A DNA stretch of 64,000 bases from Vigna angularis (Eukaryota; Streptophyta; Magnoliopsida; Fabales; Fabaceae). The DNA lies in contig NC_068970.1 in assembly GCF_016808095.1 (NCBI RefSeq), positions 26,704,501-26,768,500 on the forward strand, written 5' to 3'. A program made the position numbers and the translations under genes. The notes under the pieces are model-generated. The model saw only the letters and a program-made list of their open reading frames with translations, had not been told where the DNA came from and searched no databases. This document shows positions 35,176 through 46,761 of this stretch, piece after piece. How positions within the stretch are numbered: position 1 is the stretch's first letter; the number at the start of each line of letters is the position of its first letter.

Positions 35176-36800
35176 ATTGACATTGCTATCACTATTTTTT
35201 TTATTATCATCACTACCCTTAAGTGAGGATGAAGTCAACTTATTGGTGGTCTCATCTTCCTTAGAACTTGTTGTAATCACTAAAAAGGATTTATTCCAAG
35301 AATGGGTTTGAATTGGCCCTTAAAGATTTTTTTTTCAGTTCAAAACTTATGAAAAAAGGTTTTATTACATCTTAATGACCACGAGATTCAAAACTTGCTA
35401 CATTCCTAAATCAAAAATTTTAACTTATTAAAATATGAAAATAATTAAGAAAAATTCTGACAATGAATTTTATAATATTTCACACAACAATCAGATAATA
35501 GATATGATTTATATGATACTAAAGATCAATCACAAAAGTAACAAATACACTTATTTATTAACTAATTATGCAATTATACTAAATTTATTATTAAAGATCC
35601 AATTTATAGCATTTCTTGAAACACATAATTAGAACTTTAAATTTGCAAACACTTAAAGACAATACATTAAAATTTTATACTGGTTCATTTCAAAGGAGCT
35701 ACATCTAGTTAGTCAAGACAACCTTTGCTTGACTTTCCACTAATTTCAAGATATTACAATATCTTTACAACTGAACTCTTGTAATAGAAACTATACACAA
35801 AAACACAAGTTTCGTGAATCACATAAGAAACAATCAAAGCACAATAAGAATCACTCTTGCAGACCTACACTCACACAAGAAACAACATCTAAACACATGT
35901 GAATACATTAGAAGGATCAAACCTTAAGATTGACTCTTCCTAGTCAATCAAGAACCTTTTTACACATCTTCAACAAGGAGCAGTCACATCTTCAACATCT
36001 GCAAGATCAATCACGAACAACAATAACACATTCTTCCTCTAAGAGTATGAATTTTTCTAGTTTTCAAAACAAATTTTGTGCTTTTGATAAGTGTTGCTCA
36101 TTTCACATAAAAGAAAGGCTATATAGCTTGCAAACTAACTTGTTTAATAAATTGAAAGTAATTCTTAATCAATTGATTTTAGTTATGTAAGTGAAATCAA
36201 CTAATTGATGTTTATTTAAGTCAATTGAACATGATATTCACAAAACTATATGTGCAAGTCATTTAACCTATTAAACATCATTTTAACATGTTGAATAACT
36301 ACAACACACACTAAGACTTCTAACCTAAGTCAAACTTACACATTGGTTCCAAACATGATCAATCTTCAAGCATCAAGTCTCTTTTTGCCTAGTAAAGTAA
36401 AGACTTATCTAAGAAAATTTCAATTTTTATTCTGATTTTTCTAAAAGAGAAAAAAAACTATTTATTTAAAGACATTTTAAGTATCTAAAAACAAAAAATT
36501 AGCAACATTTTTACAAAACTTCTATTTTTATATCCTAACCAAAATGTAACCTAATTCTAAAGATTTGGAAACTAAATGAGACTAAAAAGGAGTTTTAATG
36601 CAAGGAAAAAGATTTTTACTAAATAAAAAGATGAAAATATAGAGTTTTATAAACAACTTAAAAGAAGCTAAAAAGGAGTTTTGATGCAAGGGAAAGAAGA
36701 GAAAATACAGTGTTAAGAAAGATGAAGTTTCTTCCTTGTTGTAACTTATTCCTATCATTTATGAAGAGCTAAATCTCCAATGTGTTGAATGTGTGTTGAG
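35176..36800 (-). mobile_element. Decayed LTR-type repeat (TACTGGTTCA family)
   Basis: Contains TATACTGGTTCATTTCAAAG followed by GAGCTACATCTAG (35675-35715), parallel to 18230 and 47937. Further right, TCAATTGATTTTAG, AATCAACTAATTGATG and AGTCAATTGAAC form a small palindromic-word cluster (36165-36230), in the place where related copies carry ATCGAT words. No coding. Boundaries are approximate. Confidence 0.35.
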
Positions 36801-36803
36801 TGA

Positions 36804-37700
36804 CACTAGTGCAAAAATCGTGTACAACGTCGAAGGTTTTGGCCTTTTAACAGCGAATTCACTAACGACGTCATATCAGGAGACGTTAAATTTACGTCGA
36901 ATTTAAAAAATTTGACATTAAACTTATTGTCGAATTTTGTCAATATTCGACGTTAAAAAATCTTTTTTTTTTAATTAATTGTGATCCTTTTTTACAACTC
37001 TACGAGACCTGAAAAGCAAAAAAAAACAATAAATTTAAATTTTTGATATTTTATAAAGCATGAACTATGAACATGTAGTGCAATATCAACAACAAACAAT
37101 AATAACCAACAACAAACAAGTTCAATCAAACAACAACAACAAACAAGTTCAACTAAACAACAACAACAAACAAGTTCAACAAAAAAACAACAAACAAGTT
37201 CAACAAATAAGTTCTTCAAAACGAAAACGAAAACTAACCTTCAAAAGGTGGGTTCGTCGGAATAAAGTTTTGTCACACTGAGAGAGAAAGCAAAATGCGC
37301 CTATGAAGGACAAGAGCATGAAAATAATCGGTTAAAACAAACAAAAATCATACATAAAGTAATTAATTAATATGCATTTGTATCAAATGAAAGAAAAATT
37401 ACATATGATGCTCGTCAAACTTCGTTCAAGAAAAGTTTGAGAAGAGAAGAAGGTATCGCGCGCTAAGATAAAGTGAATGAATTTTCAATCTCCCACTCAA
37501 ATTTTTATTGAATTCACTAACCTTTTGATGTCGAATTTAAAATTCATTCGACGCTTTATATTATTTTACGTCGAATTACAATTCTAAATGATATTTAATA
37601 ATTGCATTTATTTACAAAAATTTCACCGCTCATTTTTAACGTTGGTTATTAGTGATTGGACGTTGAACGTGTAACGTTATACACTGTTTTTGTACTAATG
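36804..37700. mobile_element. Non-autonomous CACTA element, copy 1 of a related pair (897 bp)
   Basis: Begins CACTAGTGCAAAAATCGTG and ends as the complement of CATTAGTACAAAAACAGTG, flanked by the 3-bp direct repeat TGA (36801-36803 and 37701-37703). Subterminal words ACGTCGAA / TTCGACGT recur near both ends. It has no transposase and shares most of its interior with the element at 38540-39528. Confidence 0.85.
37086..37206. repeat. CAA-rich minisatellite, ~24-bp unit, inside CACTA copy 1
   Basis: AACAACAAACAAGTTCAA recurs about four to five times. On + it reads as Asn/Lys/Gln/Val repeats (NNNNKQVQ); the open frames on both strands come from this repeat and need not be coding. Confidence 0.85.
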
Positions 37701-38536
37701 TGAGATTTAACTACTTGAACACTCTTGTATTTGGTATCGTCTTTCATTTATGAATGTTTGATTTTGATTATAAGTTTGTGAATTGATTTATTCTTAACGT
37801 TGGATGAACTGATCACTCGTCTTAATTCATTGGCTTGAGATTCAGTGGGAACTAATGTCAAGTTGTGGCCCAATCAGTTTTCCTGTGTGTTTCTAAATGC
37901 TAGGAATAGATATAGGGTTGAAGCTGGATATAGAGTCTTAATCTTAATGTAGGTTATTCATTTAAGCAATCACTAAAGAATCATACTGAAGGGTGGTGAT
38001 TCTAGCTCTAGGTGTTAGGAATGAACCTAAAGTTACATCTAACCAAACTCCCATGACTTGATCATTTGCAATTCCATATTTATTAATAAATCTAAATACA
38101 AGAGAGAGAAAAGTGGTGAAGTCAAACTCAAATACAATTTAATTATTTGAAAGTCACTCATATAGTAATCCAAACTATTTTCTAAACGTATTTTATTATA
38201 ACTTCACAACACAAATTTGTTTTAAACAACATCACCTTCACGGTTAATCTTTTATAAGGATCAAGATAGTTAGAACCTTGCATTTTCTGCCAAATTCATT
38301 TAGATACAAAACTTTATATATGTTACATCTACCTAGTATACTTGTTGGTGTGATTGGGTTGTATAAACCTGCGAATAGTGGTCTAGGTCGATGTTAACTA
38401 AAAATCAATCACAAAAAGCATCATTTATGGGTCAACTTAGAAAATTGACTTATGTTGACTCATATTGATTAAAACCCTACACTACTAATTAATATATATA
38501 TATATAACCAATAATTTAATTTTCAACATTTTATAT
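37701..38536. other. Unassigned stretch between two CACTA elements
   Basis: No gene pattern. Blocks such as AGTTGTGGCCCAATCAG and GCTAGGAATAGATATAGGG look like decayed retroelement DNA. A short AT repeat is at 38494-38506. Confidence 0.35.
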
Positions 38537-38539
38537 TTT

Positions 38540-39528
38540 TACTAGTACAAAAACATTGTATAACGTTGGTGTTTTTTGGCCTTTCACGTCGAATTCGAGG
38601 TCGATGTCATATCGGGAGACGTTAAATTAACATCAAAGAGAACAATTCGATGTCAAACAAATTAACGTCGAATTTTGTCAACATTCGATGTTAATCAATT
38701 GTTTTTTGTTTTTTTTAATTAATTGTGATCTTTTTTACAAGTCTACAAGATCTGAAAAGCAGAAAAGACAACAAATTTCAGTTTTTGGTATTTTATACAA
38801 CATGAACGAACTATGAACGTCTAGTGTAGTATCAACAACAAACAACAATAACAAACAACAAACAAGTTCAATCAATCAACAACAACAAACAAGTTCAATA
38901 AAACAGCAACAACAAACAAGTTCAACAAAAAAACAACAACAAACATGTTCAACAAATTAGTTATTCAAAACGAAAACGAAAACAAACCTTCAAAAGGTGG
39001 GTTCGTCGGAATAAAGTGTTGCCACCAATGAGAGAGAAAGCAGAATGCGCCTATGAAAGAAGGGAACACGAAAATAATCGGTCTAAACAAACAAAAATCA
39101 TACCTAAAGTAGTTAATTAACATGCATTTGTAACAAAGGAAAGAAAGATTACATGTGATGGTCGTTAAACTTCGTTCCAGAAAAGTTTGAGCAGAGAAGA
39201 GAGTATCACGCGCTAAGATAAAGTGAATGAATTTTCAATCTCCCGCTCAAATTTTTATTGAATTCACTAACATTTTAACATCTAACGATGGGACATTCGA
39301 GACATCTAATTTTAGGGAATTCGACATCATATGAAAATAAATTTTCACCTTCACGACAAGCATTTTCACAAAATTTGCACAATATCACAAATTGATGTCG
39401 ATTTACAATTTTAAATGATGTCTAATAATTGCATATATTTACAAAAATTTCACCGGTCATTTTTAATGTTGGCTATTTAGTAGTTGGACGTTGAACGCGT
39501 GACGTTATACGTTGTTTTTGCACTAGTG
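38540..39528. mobile_element. Non-autonomous CACTA element, copy 2 of the pair (989 bp)
   Basis: The right end is a clean CACTAGTG (39521-39528); the left end reads TACTAGTA (first C changed to T). A 3-bp direct repeat TTT flanks it (38537-38539 and 39529-39531). It shares ACGTCGAA-type subterminal words, the CAA-rich minisatellite (38836-38960) and a GGTGGGTTCGTCGGAATAAA block with copy 1; copy 2 has about 90 extra bases near 39290-39400. Confidence 0.85.
38836..38960. repeat. CAA-rich minisatellite inside CACTA copy 2
   Basis: Same AACAACAAACAAGTTCAA unit as 37086-37206, with a different arrangement of partial units. Confidence 0.85.
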
Positions 39529-39696
39529 TTTATAAAAAAATATGTATATTTAAACGCTAAAAACTTATTTTTCATATATTAATTTTGAATAGTTATAAAA
39601 AAATATTTTTGTAATATCTCAGAAACTTTATCTCCAGAGATAAAAATAAGAAAATATAATTTATATTTTAAAAATTACTAATTGTAAGTTTTATAT

Positions 39697-39955
39697 TTCT
39701 AATATATAGCAAAAAAATTGTTATGAAACGTTGTCATTTTATTAGGACATAAAAGCATTGTATTACATATTCAGCATGTGATAAATATTTGAGAATTGAA
39801 ATTTATGACTGTAAAATATGAAGAAAATGTCGAATTATTAATTCTATGAAATTGTGATATTTAAGTAAAATATGTAATTAAGTAATTCTCATATGCAGCA
39901 AAGGTATATGAACCTAACTAAAAATTCCAATAATCCCTTATGATTATGAAAGAGG
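39697..39955. repeat. Segment duplicated at 43050-43345, left copy
   Basis: Shares ATGAAACGTTGTCATTTT, AAGCATTGTATTACATAT, ATGACTGTAAAATATGAAGA and TATATGAACCTAACTAAAAA with 43050-43260. It lies just left of a long-TIR element, while the right copy lies just right of a CACTA element. Confidence 0.8.
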
Positions 39956-39964
39956 TTAATTGGG

Positions 39965-41695
39965 TCATATTTGTTGGGAAATCTCAAGTGGATCTTTATT
40001 TTTTCAACTGTCTCAATTTGGTTTGTATATTTGAAACATTGTCTCAATTGGGTCCAAATATTTTAAAATTTGAACCAGTTAAGCTCTATTCATTAAGTTT
40101 TCATAGACAACGCTAAAATTTGCTGACGTGGTGCACACTTAATCTGCTCATGTAAAACTATTATATTATGTGAAATTTTTTAACTAAATTAACAATTTTT
40201 GACGTGGCACAAAATTGAATTAGTAATGTTAGGAATTTCTTATGATTAGAAATTTTTTAAGTAAATAGGGTTAGAAAAAGGGAATTAGATTTGATCAGTG
40301 AACACAATAGACAAACACACGAGAGAAGACAAACACAGGAATCTAACCCAACCATCAAAACCTTGGTAGCCACCGCGTAGCACCTCCACTGAAACCTGCA
40401 AAACAGAAAAATCAAACTAGCCTCAATCCATTCCACACTACAACACCCAACACTTGCAGTTCCGGGTCCGTTAACTCTGCCTTCAAGGCTTCTTCCAATT
40501 CCATTGATTAGCTTGGCAGAGAGATGCTCGAGATGAGATTGAGAGACCACGACGAAGACAAGGTCTGTACACTGTTACCCTTTTTCATCTTTTTTTTTTT
40601 CATTTTTTTAATTCAAGAAGCATCATCTCGCAATTCATCTTTTTCCTGTTCCATTCTCTTCTTCGTTAACCAGTATCAAATGTGCTCGGGACACAAACAC
40701 AAGTTTTGAAAACACCTTCTCCTGAAATTTTATTTTTTTTCCTACCTTTTTGTTGTTTCTGTTTCAGTAGGTTTCAATCGTCCCTGGTTTATATTCTATA
40801 GGATAGTGAGCATGACATCATCGATGGTGTGTGGTCAGTGTGTGTGAATTAGGGATTGGAAGAGAGCCACTGATGGAAGCCTAATACATTGCGGCCAGCT
40901 TCGGGACAAAGGTTTAGGGTTTGAAGAATAAAATTTGGGGTTGGAGTGATGTGGAGTAGCTGAGGTGGAGGCGATTCGAAACTGAGATAGGGTCAGAGTC
41001 TGGTTCTTTCAAAAGCTTAGAGGAGAGGTTATGTGCAATTTGGTCTATTTGGGTAACCGACGAGAAATGTCTGGTTATCAATCTCTTTGGAACTTGGAAT
41101 TCAACATCCCAAAGTGAGCTGCATTAAAAAAAAACACAATTTTGTAGCCACCTAAATGTTGGCATCTTAGTCAAAATTTCCTTGTCTTCACGAGAAAAGA
41201 TATGTGGACTCCCAAAAATTACACTTGATCCAGGGAACCATTGTTGAGTGTTCCACCAGTAAGTTAGCCATAACACGTAGTGGGCAACTGGAAGGGATCA
41301 TTGGTCTTGTATGTTCTGTTGGCCATAGGCTTCAATAGTTAAGTTTGCGGGAAGACCAGCTCACCACCGTCAACAACCATCGTCGTCGCCATTGGTGAAG
41401 GGGTCCTTTCCAGTTGCGACACGCCTCTAACCCTATTTCATTAAAAATCTCCTAATCTAAAGAAATCCGTAATCTGAACAATTAAATAATATAACATAAG
41501 ACGTCATATAACACTTATACAAGACTTAATAACAAATTAAATAACAAATTCCACGTCAGCAAATTTTAACGTCGTTTGTGAAAACTTAACGGACAAGACT
41601 TAATTGGTTCAGTTTTACAAATATATGGATTCAATTGAGATAGTTGAAAAAACGATGATCCATTTGAGATTTTTCAACAAATATGAGGATGATAT
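39965..41695. mobile_element. Long-TIR (Mutator-like) element, ~1.7 kb
   Basis: 39965-40135 and 41560-41695 are inverted repeats: TCATATTTGTTG, AATCTCAARTGGATC, TTTTTTCAACTRTCTCAATT, TTAAGTTTTCA and AAAATTTGCTGACGTGG occur in matching order on opposite strands. The interior has moderate GC and some open frames (for example 40257-40550 on minus) but no transposase or known domain, so it may hold captured host DNA. The ends are fixed only to within about 10 bases; a 9-bp target duplication was not identified. Confidence 0.7.
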
Positions 41696-41940
41696 GAGGA
41701 TTTAAATCATCTAATATCACCAGTGCAGAAATGGCCTTTAACGTCACCCCAGAGACGGTCGTCCTCAACAGCCCCAACGTAAATAATTGACTGGTGGCAT
41801 ATCTATAAATAAGTGAAACTATCGACGTCCGTTGTGTGGGGGGACGGACGTCTATAATATTATAGACGTCCAAGACCCACCCACGGACGTCTAAGAGGCT
41901 AGACAATCACCTCTTCAACTCCCCTCTGTCAGCCCTTAAA

Positions 41941-42252
41941 CGTCCGTTGTGGAGGGGGACGGACGTCTATAATATTATAGGCGTCCGTCCCCCTCCACAA
42001 CGGACATTTCGGGTGCTGACAGGGTGGTTGAAGAATTAATTGTCTTCAGCCCCTTAAACGTCCGTTGTGGAGGGGGACAGACGTCTATAATATTATAGGC
42101 GTCCCCCCCCCCACAACAGACGTTTAAGGGGCTGAAGACAATTAATTCTTCAACCACCCTGTCAGCACCCGAAATGTCCGTTGTGGAGGGAGACGGACGC
42201 CTATAATATTATAGACGTCCGTCCCCCCCCTCCCCTCCCCCACAACGGACGT
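41941..42252. repeat. Nested palindrome, ~310 bp, hairpins within a hairpin
   Basis: Each small module has arms ACGTCCGTTGTGGAGGG and CCCTCCACAACGGAC-like around a core CTATAATATTATAG; three lie at 41941-42006, 42059-42122 and 42176-42252. The sequence between modules 1 and 2 (42007-42058) is the inverted copy of that between modules 2 and 3 (42123-42175): GGGTGCTGACAGGGTGGTTG against CAACCACCCTGTCAGCACCC. The whole block is therefore one larger palindrome. A more diverged module is at 41824-41890. Confidence 0.85.
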
Positions 42253-42299
42253 CAAGAGTTTCACTTATTTACTTAGATAGGGCTTTGATTGGTATTTTT

Positions 42300-42793
42300 T
42301 TTTTCTTAGTGATATGAAGGGAGCGCGCCTGGGTATGTTACAAAAGGGGAAGGCAGGGTACTTCAAATGGCGAAACGAAGGGCTAAATAGCGCCAGTGAT
42401 TCTCTGAGCCGGTCTGGATTTTCAACACCCTTTTCCTCTCTTCCTTACCGGGAGGGCAATCTTATGGCCTTCACCTCCTGCCCGTCCCGGAAATAGAACC
42501 CAGCCCCCCCTTCTAATCCATTCATTTCTGCAAGCAGGGGGGATCTTCGATGCTGTCATTTCAAAATGTCTGCTTCAACCGCAGTGTCACCTCCCAAAAA
42601 GCAAAGTTGGCTTGACGAGCACAGATGCGAGGAAGCGGGAGCAAAGATAAGCGCTTTTGCTACTGAGAAAGCGAACCGTGACGGTTCAAGACTTAGCCGA
42701 GCGTTAGCGAAGCTAGATTTAGCGAGAGGCTTCGAGTTAGCGAAGCGCTATAGTAGCGCCGGCCGAAGCCCTATGTGCTAAAATGCTGAGCCA
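42300..42793. other. Probable mitochondrial DNA insert (NUMT) inside the CACTA element
   Basis: GC content rises abruptly and the style changes: GGAGCGCGCCTGGG, CTTCACCTCCTGCCCGTCCC, GTTAGCGAAGC words and GCTATAGTAGCGCCGGCCGA. AGCGAAGC-type words and CGGCCGAAG are characteristic, in my recollection, of plant mitochondrial intergenic DNA. Open frames at 42314-42496 and 42566-42781 (+) have no domain. Edges are approximate. Origin is inference from composition; an alternative is another captured plant sequence. Confidence 0.55.
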
Positions 42794-43049
42794 AGGACGG
42801 ACGTCTACGGGGAGGGAAGAGATGGACGTCTCTGGGGACGTCAGACGGGCACGTCGGACGTCTACGTGGACGTCCGAGTGTGTACATCGGACGTCTGGAT
42901 AGGCGTCGGGCCTGACACATCGGACGTCTATATACACGTCCGATGTGGACCCCCGACGTCTAAGTAACGTCACCCACAAAGACGTCGGGAGAAGATCGGA
43001 CGTCAAAAGGCCAAAAGAACGGACGTCTAAAGCCCTTTCTGCATTAGTG

Positions 43050-43345
43050 TATATAGAAAAAAAATTGTGATGAAACGTTGTCATTTTGTTAGGATATACA
43101 AGCATTGTATTACATATGATAAATATGTGAGAATTGAAAAATATGACTGTAAAATATGAAGAAAATGTTGAATTATAAATTCTATGGTATTTAAGTAAAA
43201 TATGTAATTAAGTAACATATGCACCAAAGTTATATGAACCTAACTAAAAATTCCAATAATCTCGTTTCAAAGCAACCATGATTATAAAGATTCCAATAAT
43301 CTCTTCTTTGTTTCAAAGCAACCATGATTATAAAGAGGTTAATAT
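43050..43345. repeat. Segment duplicated from 39697-39955, right copy, with a short tandem duplication
   Basis: Matches the left copy up to AAAATTCCAATAATC; then TTTCAAAGCAACCATGATTA with ~40 bases of context is tandemly repeated (43264-43337) before a shared AAAGAGGTTAAT. Confidence 0.8.
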
Positions 43346-43983
43346 TGGCTAATTCGTTGAATGTCTCCATGAGCTTACGTTGATAATTAACTAGAATAAC
43401 TTGACCCAAAACAATGAACTTAAAATAATGAACTTTTTGGACCCAAAATGTCAATGGAAGTGCAAAATGAAAGTGATTTAGTGAAAAAATAGACAAACTT
43501 TTTATTTTCTTGACCAAATTTGCCAAATCAATTTTCTTTACACATGTTTGACAATTATTCACGTCGCGTTGCATGTTTGAAATTCATTATGTAAGTTTAG
43601 AAATTATTAATGGTAAAGCAGAAGGAGTGGACTTCAGATATTTCCGTCTTTTTATATTATTGTTTTGGGTTTGTAAAAACAAATATGGTGTTAAACTCGA
43701 TAAATCTTATAAATTTTCTGAGATTATATATTAGATAAAATAATTCATTAATTTATTTTGATTAATTAAAAATTAATTAGAATACAATATAATCCAATTT
43801 ATCTAATAAAAATTCAATTTCTTCGTTAACAATTTTTTTTATGGATAGATATTATAACATCACAACGCTCCATACTATTTCAATAACAAATATACATACA
43901 ACAAATATTTACTATTTTCATTATTTATATATACTCAATAAAAGAATTTACATGCCTACTGTATTTTAAATAACTAGAAGTAA
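43346..43983. other. Unassigned AT-rich stretch
   Basis: No gene or element end recognised; the minus-strand frame at 43230-43574 has no domain signature. Confidence 0.4.
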
Positions 43984-44165
43984 ACAGAGGTTGTGTTCGA
44001 CCACTCCAATGACGACATCGTTTGCTTCGAGTGCAACCTCGTCCACGAGTCTCACTCCATCGACGACACCTCCGAGAGGCGTACCTTCGCCAACAAGTCG
44101 GGCGACAACGATTCCAATCTTGTCGGTGGTTCCTTTAACCCTCTCACGGATGACACCCTGTCTGA
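43984..44165 (+). pseudogene. Fragment of transcription factor TFIIB (N-terminal zinc ribbon)
   Basis: TFIIB bridges TBP and RNA polymerase II. The + strand reads [40 protein letters not shown] and [17 protein letters not shown], colinear with the plant TFIIB N-terminus just after the first zinc knuckle. Only the second CX2C (CFEC) remains. A stop precedes TEVV, and the frame runs into a TA microsatellite after LSDY. No later exons are nearby. GC-rich codons in an AT-rich setting fit a captured or duplicated exon. Confidence 0.8.
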
Positions 44166-44560
44166 TTATATATATATATATATATTCAAAATCATCTAAG
44201 TATATTAAGTATAATTACAAAAAAAATGAGATTTTAACACCTCGTTAATAAAATAATAATAATAATAAATAAATAAAAATGAAGATATAAAATTCTCACT
44301 ATTAAAAAAATAAAAACAATAAATAAATAAAAATAAAATTATAAACACTTCATTAATAAAATAAAAATAAAAATAAATAAATATGAAGGTATAAACAATC
44401 TCACTAATAAAATAAAAATAATAATAATAAATAAATAAAAATGAAGTTATAGACACATCACTAATAAAATAATAACAATACACGTTATTAATAAAATAGT
44501 AAAAATAAATAAATAAATAAAAATTAAAAGTAAGATACCAAAACAAATCAATCAATAAAT
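44166..44560. repeat. Tandem repeat of ~70-bp AT-rich units, about five copies, after a (TA)n tract
   Basis: Each unit is (AATAAA)n / (AAT)n followed by ATGAAG(G/T)TATA and (A/T)CACT(A/C)ATAAAATAA. A short TA repeat at 44166-44184 precedes it. Confidence 0.75.
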
Positions 44561-46761
44561 AAATAAAATATATAAAATGATAAATATTTTGCTTCCATTG
44601 CCTTATAAATTCTTTTAGAACTTGTAAGTGATGAATGATGAAGAAGATAAATAGGAAAATAGAATTTGATGTAATGAAGAGTTTAGATATAGAAAAGGAA
44701 GTGGTGCGTTAAAGAGAAAATATTTGGATATTGATAAAGTGGTGGATAGAAATGATGAATGTAGAAAAATTATAAAATATTAGTGAAATAGTTAGATAAA
44801 AAAAATTATGATTGATGAAGTAATTAGGTAAAAATAATAAAATAATATGGCTAGAGTAGGTTGGGCTTGTAGAGTAGGTTGGGCTTGTCCAAAAATTTTG
44901 AAGTTATGAGCATAAAATTTAGGGTGTTTTACCTGCACTTCCAAGAGTTTCATCTTGCACTTCCAAATTCTATAAATATCCTTGTAATTAATTAGGTCTG
45001 TATTAAGTTAATTTGATCAAAATAGTTGACCAATTCAGTGATGCATTAATTAAAACAGCATGGAATATATACTTCCTTCTTCACTTTCATGCCTTCACTT
45101 TCTTTCTGTTTGCACCTCCATTTCGTTTCTTTTCCTTCTTTTTTTCCGTTTTGCTAACCTTACTAGTGTTAGAGACAATTGGAAGTGGTGGTTCGAGACA
45201 GAGTGGTGATGATTGACATTCAAGTTGAGAAAGTGTTTTTTTTTTTTTTAAGATTTTGACGCAAACAAGTATATGGATTTACTCTTAAATTCATAGTAAT
45301 CAGATATGAAAATCCAATGAATAAGTCGAAATTCGATCTGATATTAAAATCTGATTTTCTTCAGATGTCAAAATCTGATAAAGAAAAAAAAATCAGACTT
45401 TGAAATTTGATGTTCTCTCACATTTTCATATCCGAAATATACTTTTTTTTTTTCTCTTACATTTTGACATCGGAGGCATATTTCGCATTTACATATTCAA
45501 ATCGAGACATACATGTTTTTTAAATTTTATTTATTTTAAACTCTTCGCAGGTCAATAACCGAGACATGTTTGTCTCGCACATATCCGATGGAGGCATAAT
45601 GTGTTTTTTAAGTTTGTTTATTTTGAATGTTTAATTGTATTATATTATTTTAAAATTTAAAAGTTTATTAAATTATTTTAAAATGTTTAATTATATTATT
45701 TATAATGTAAAAGTTTGTTTTTTTAAATATTATATTATACTATTTTAAAATTTAAAAGTTTATTTATTTTGAACTAAAAAATTTATTAGATTATTTTAAA
45801 ATGTTTAATTTCATTATTTATAATTTTTTTCATTAAATAATTTGTATGAATATTTTAAATTTATTAAAAATATAAATTTATTTAAAATTCATATGAAAAA
45901 TGTTTAAAAATTATTAGGTAGTTTTAACTATTATTATTTTGGTGTTTTAATTTTTAAGTTTATTAGATTATTTTTTTGATTTTATAATTTAATTATAAAT
46001 GTTTAATTTATTCTATTAGTTTTTCATTTTGTTAAAATTTTGTTATATAACAAATTATATGACTTTTTTTAAATTATTTTAAAAAAATTGTATGTAAAAT
46101 TGATATCAAAATTTTGAATGATTTTTTAGGTACTTTTATGTATTATTATTTTGGAGTTTATTTTTAAGTTTATTAGATAATTTATAATTGTTTCATTTAT
46201 TGTATTAGTTTATAATTTTATAATTTAATTATAAATATTGAATTCATGGTATTAATTTTTTATTTTGTTTTTTTATAATGAAAATTTTAAATAAATATTA
46301 AATAATTATAAATTAAAAGAGAGCAATGAAGAAGAATGAAATCCAAGACAGTAGTAAGATGAGAGAGAAACCTGAAAATGAAACTAGTTAAGAATTTTTT
46401 ACCATATTTTTTTCATTTTTAGCAAATTAAAACAAACTAAAAACGTTTTTAATTAGTGATAAAATAGACATTTTTTATTTATTTTGGAGGTACAAGATGA
46501 AATCCGGGTAGGTGAAACTCCTAAAATTTATTAGATTAGATTAGTTGGCCCATTAGAAGGATTGGTAAATATGTAAAAATGGTGCGAGCGAGTTTCAAAA
46601 TACTAACAGCAAGGGTGCAATATAAGATAATAATAATAATATATTTTGTTTTTTTGAAAAATGGCATACATAAGATTACATTAATTGTGAGAAGTTATAA
46701 TTATAAACACCACACTCAATAAATTAAATGAATAGAATAATAGATATAAAATAAATGAGTA
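44561..46761. other. Gene-poor AT-rich stretch
   Basis: No coding seen. AGTAGGTTGGGCTTGT is duplicated at 44854-44890. Around 45300-45480, ATCTGAT(A/T) and TCAGATGTCAAAATCTGATA words recur in both orientations. 45630-46320 is nearly pure A+T with TTTAAAATGTTTAATT-type repeats. Confidence 0.45.

Larger units (their letters stand above)
41718..43049. mobile_element. Non-autonomous CACTA element with GGACGTC arrays, nested palindrome and mitochondrial-like insert (1,332 bp)
   Basis: The left end CACCAGTGCAGAAATGGC and the complement of the right end CACTAATGCAGAAAGGGC are inverted repeats, and the 3-bp direct repeat TAT flanks the unit (41715-41717 and 43050-43052). Both subterminal zones are packed with GGACGTC / GACGTCC words, as in CACTA elements that bind transposase there. 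Between the zones lies a GC-rich segment unlike the rest of the window. No transposase. Confidence 0.88.

Noticed and set aside
36992..37281. Frames with FVELVCC or NNNNKQVQ repeats on both strands
   Set aside because: Both arise from the CAA-rich minisatellite inside a CACTA element.
44205..44555. Tyr/Phe-rich 116-residue minus frame
   Set aside because: Translation of the AT-rich ~70-bp tandem repeat.
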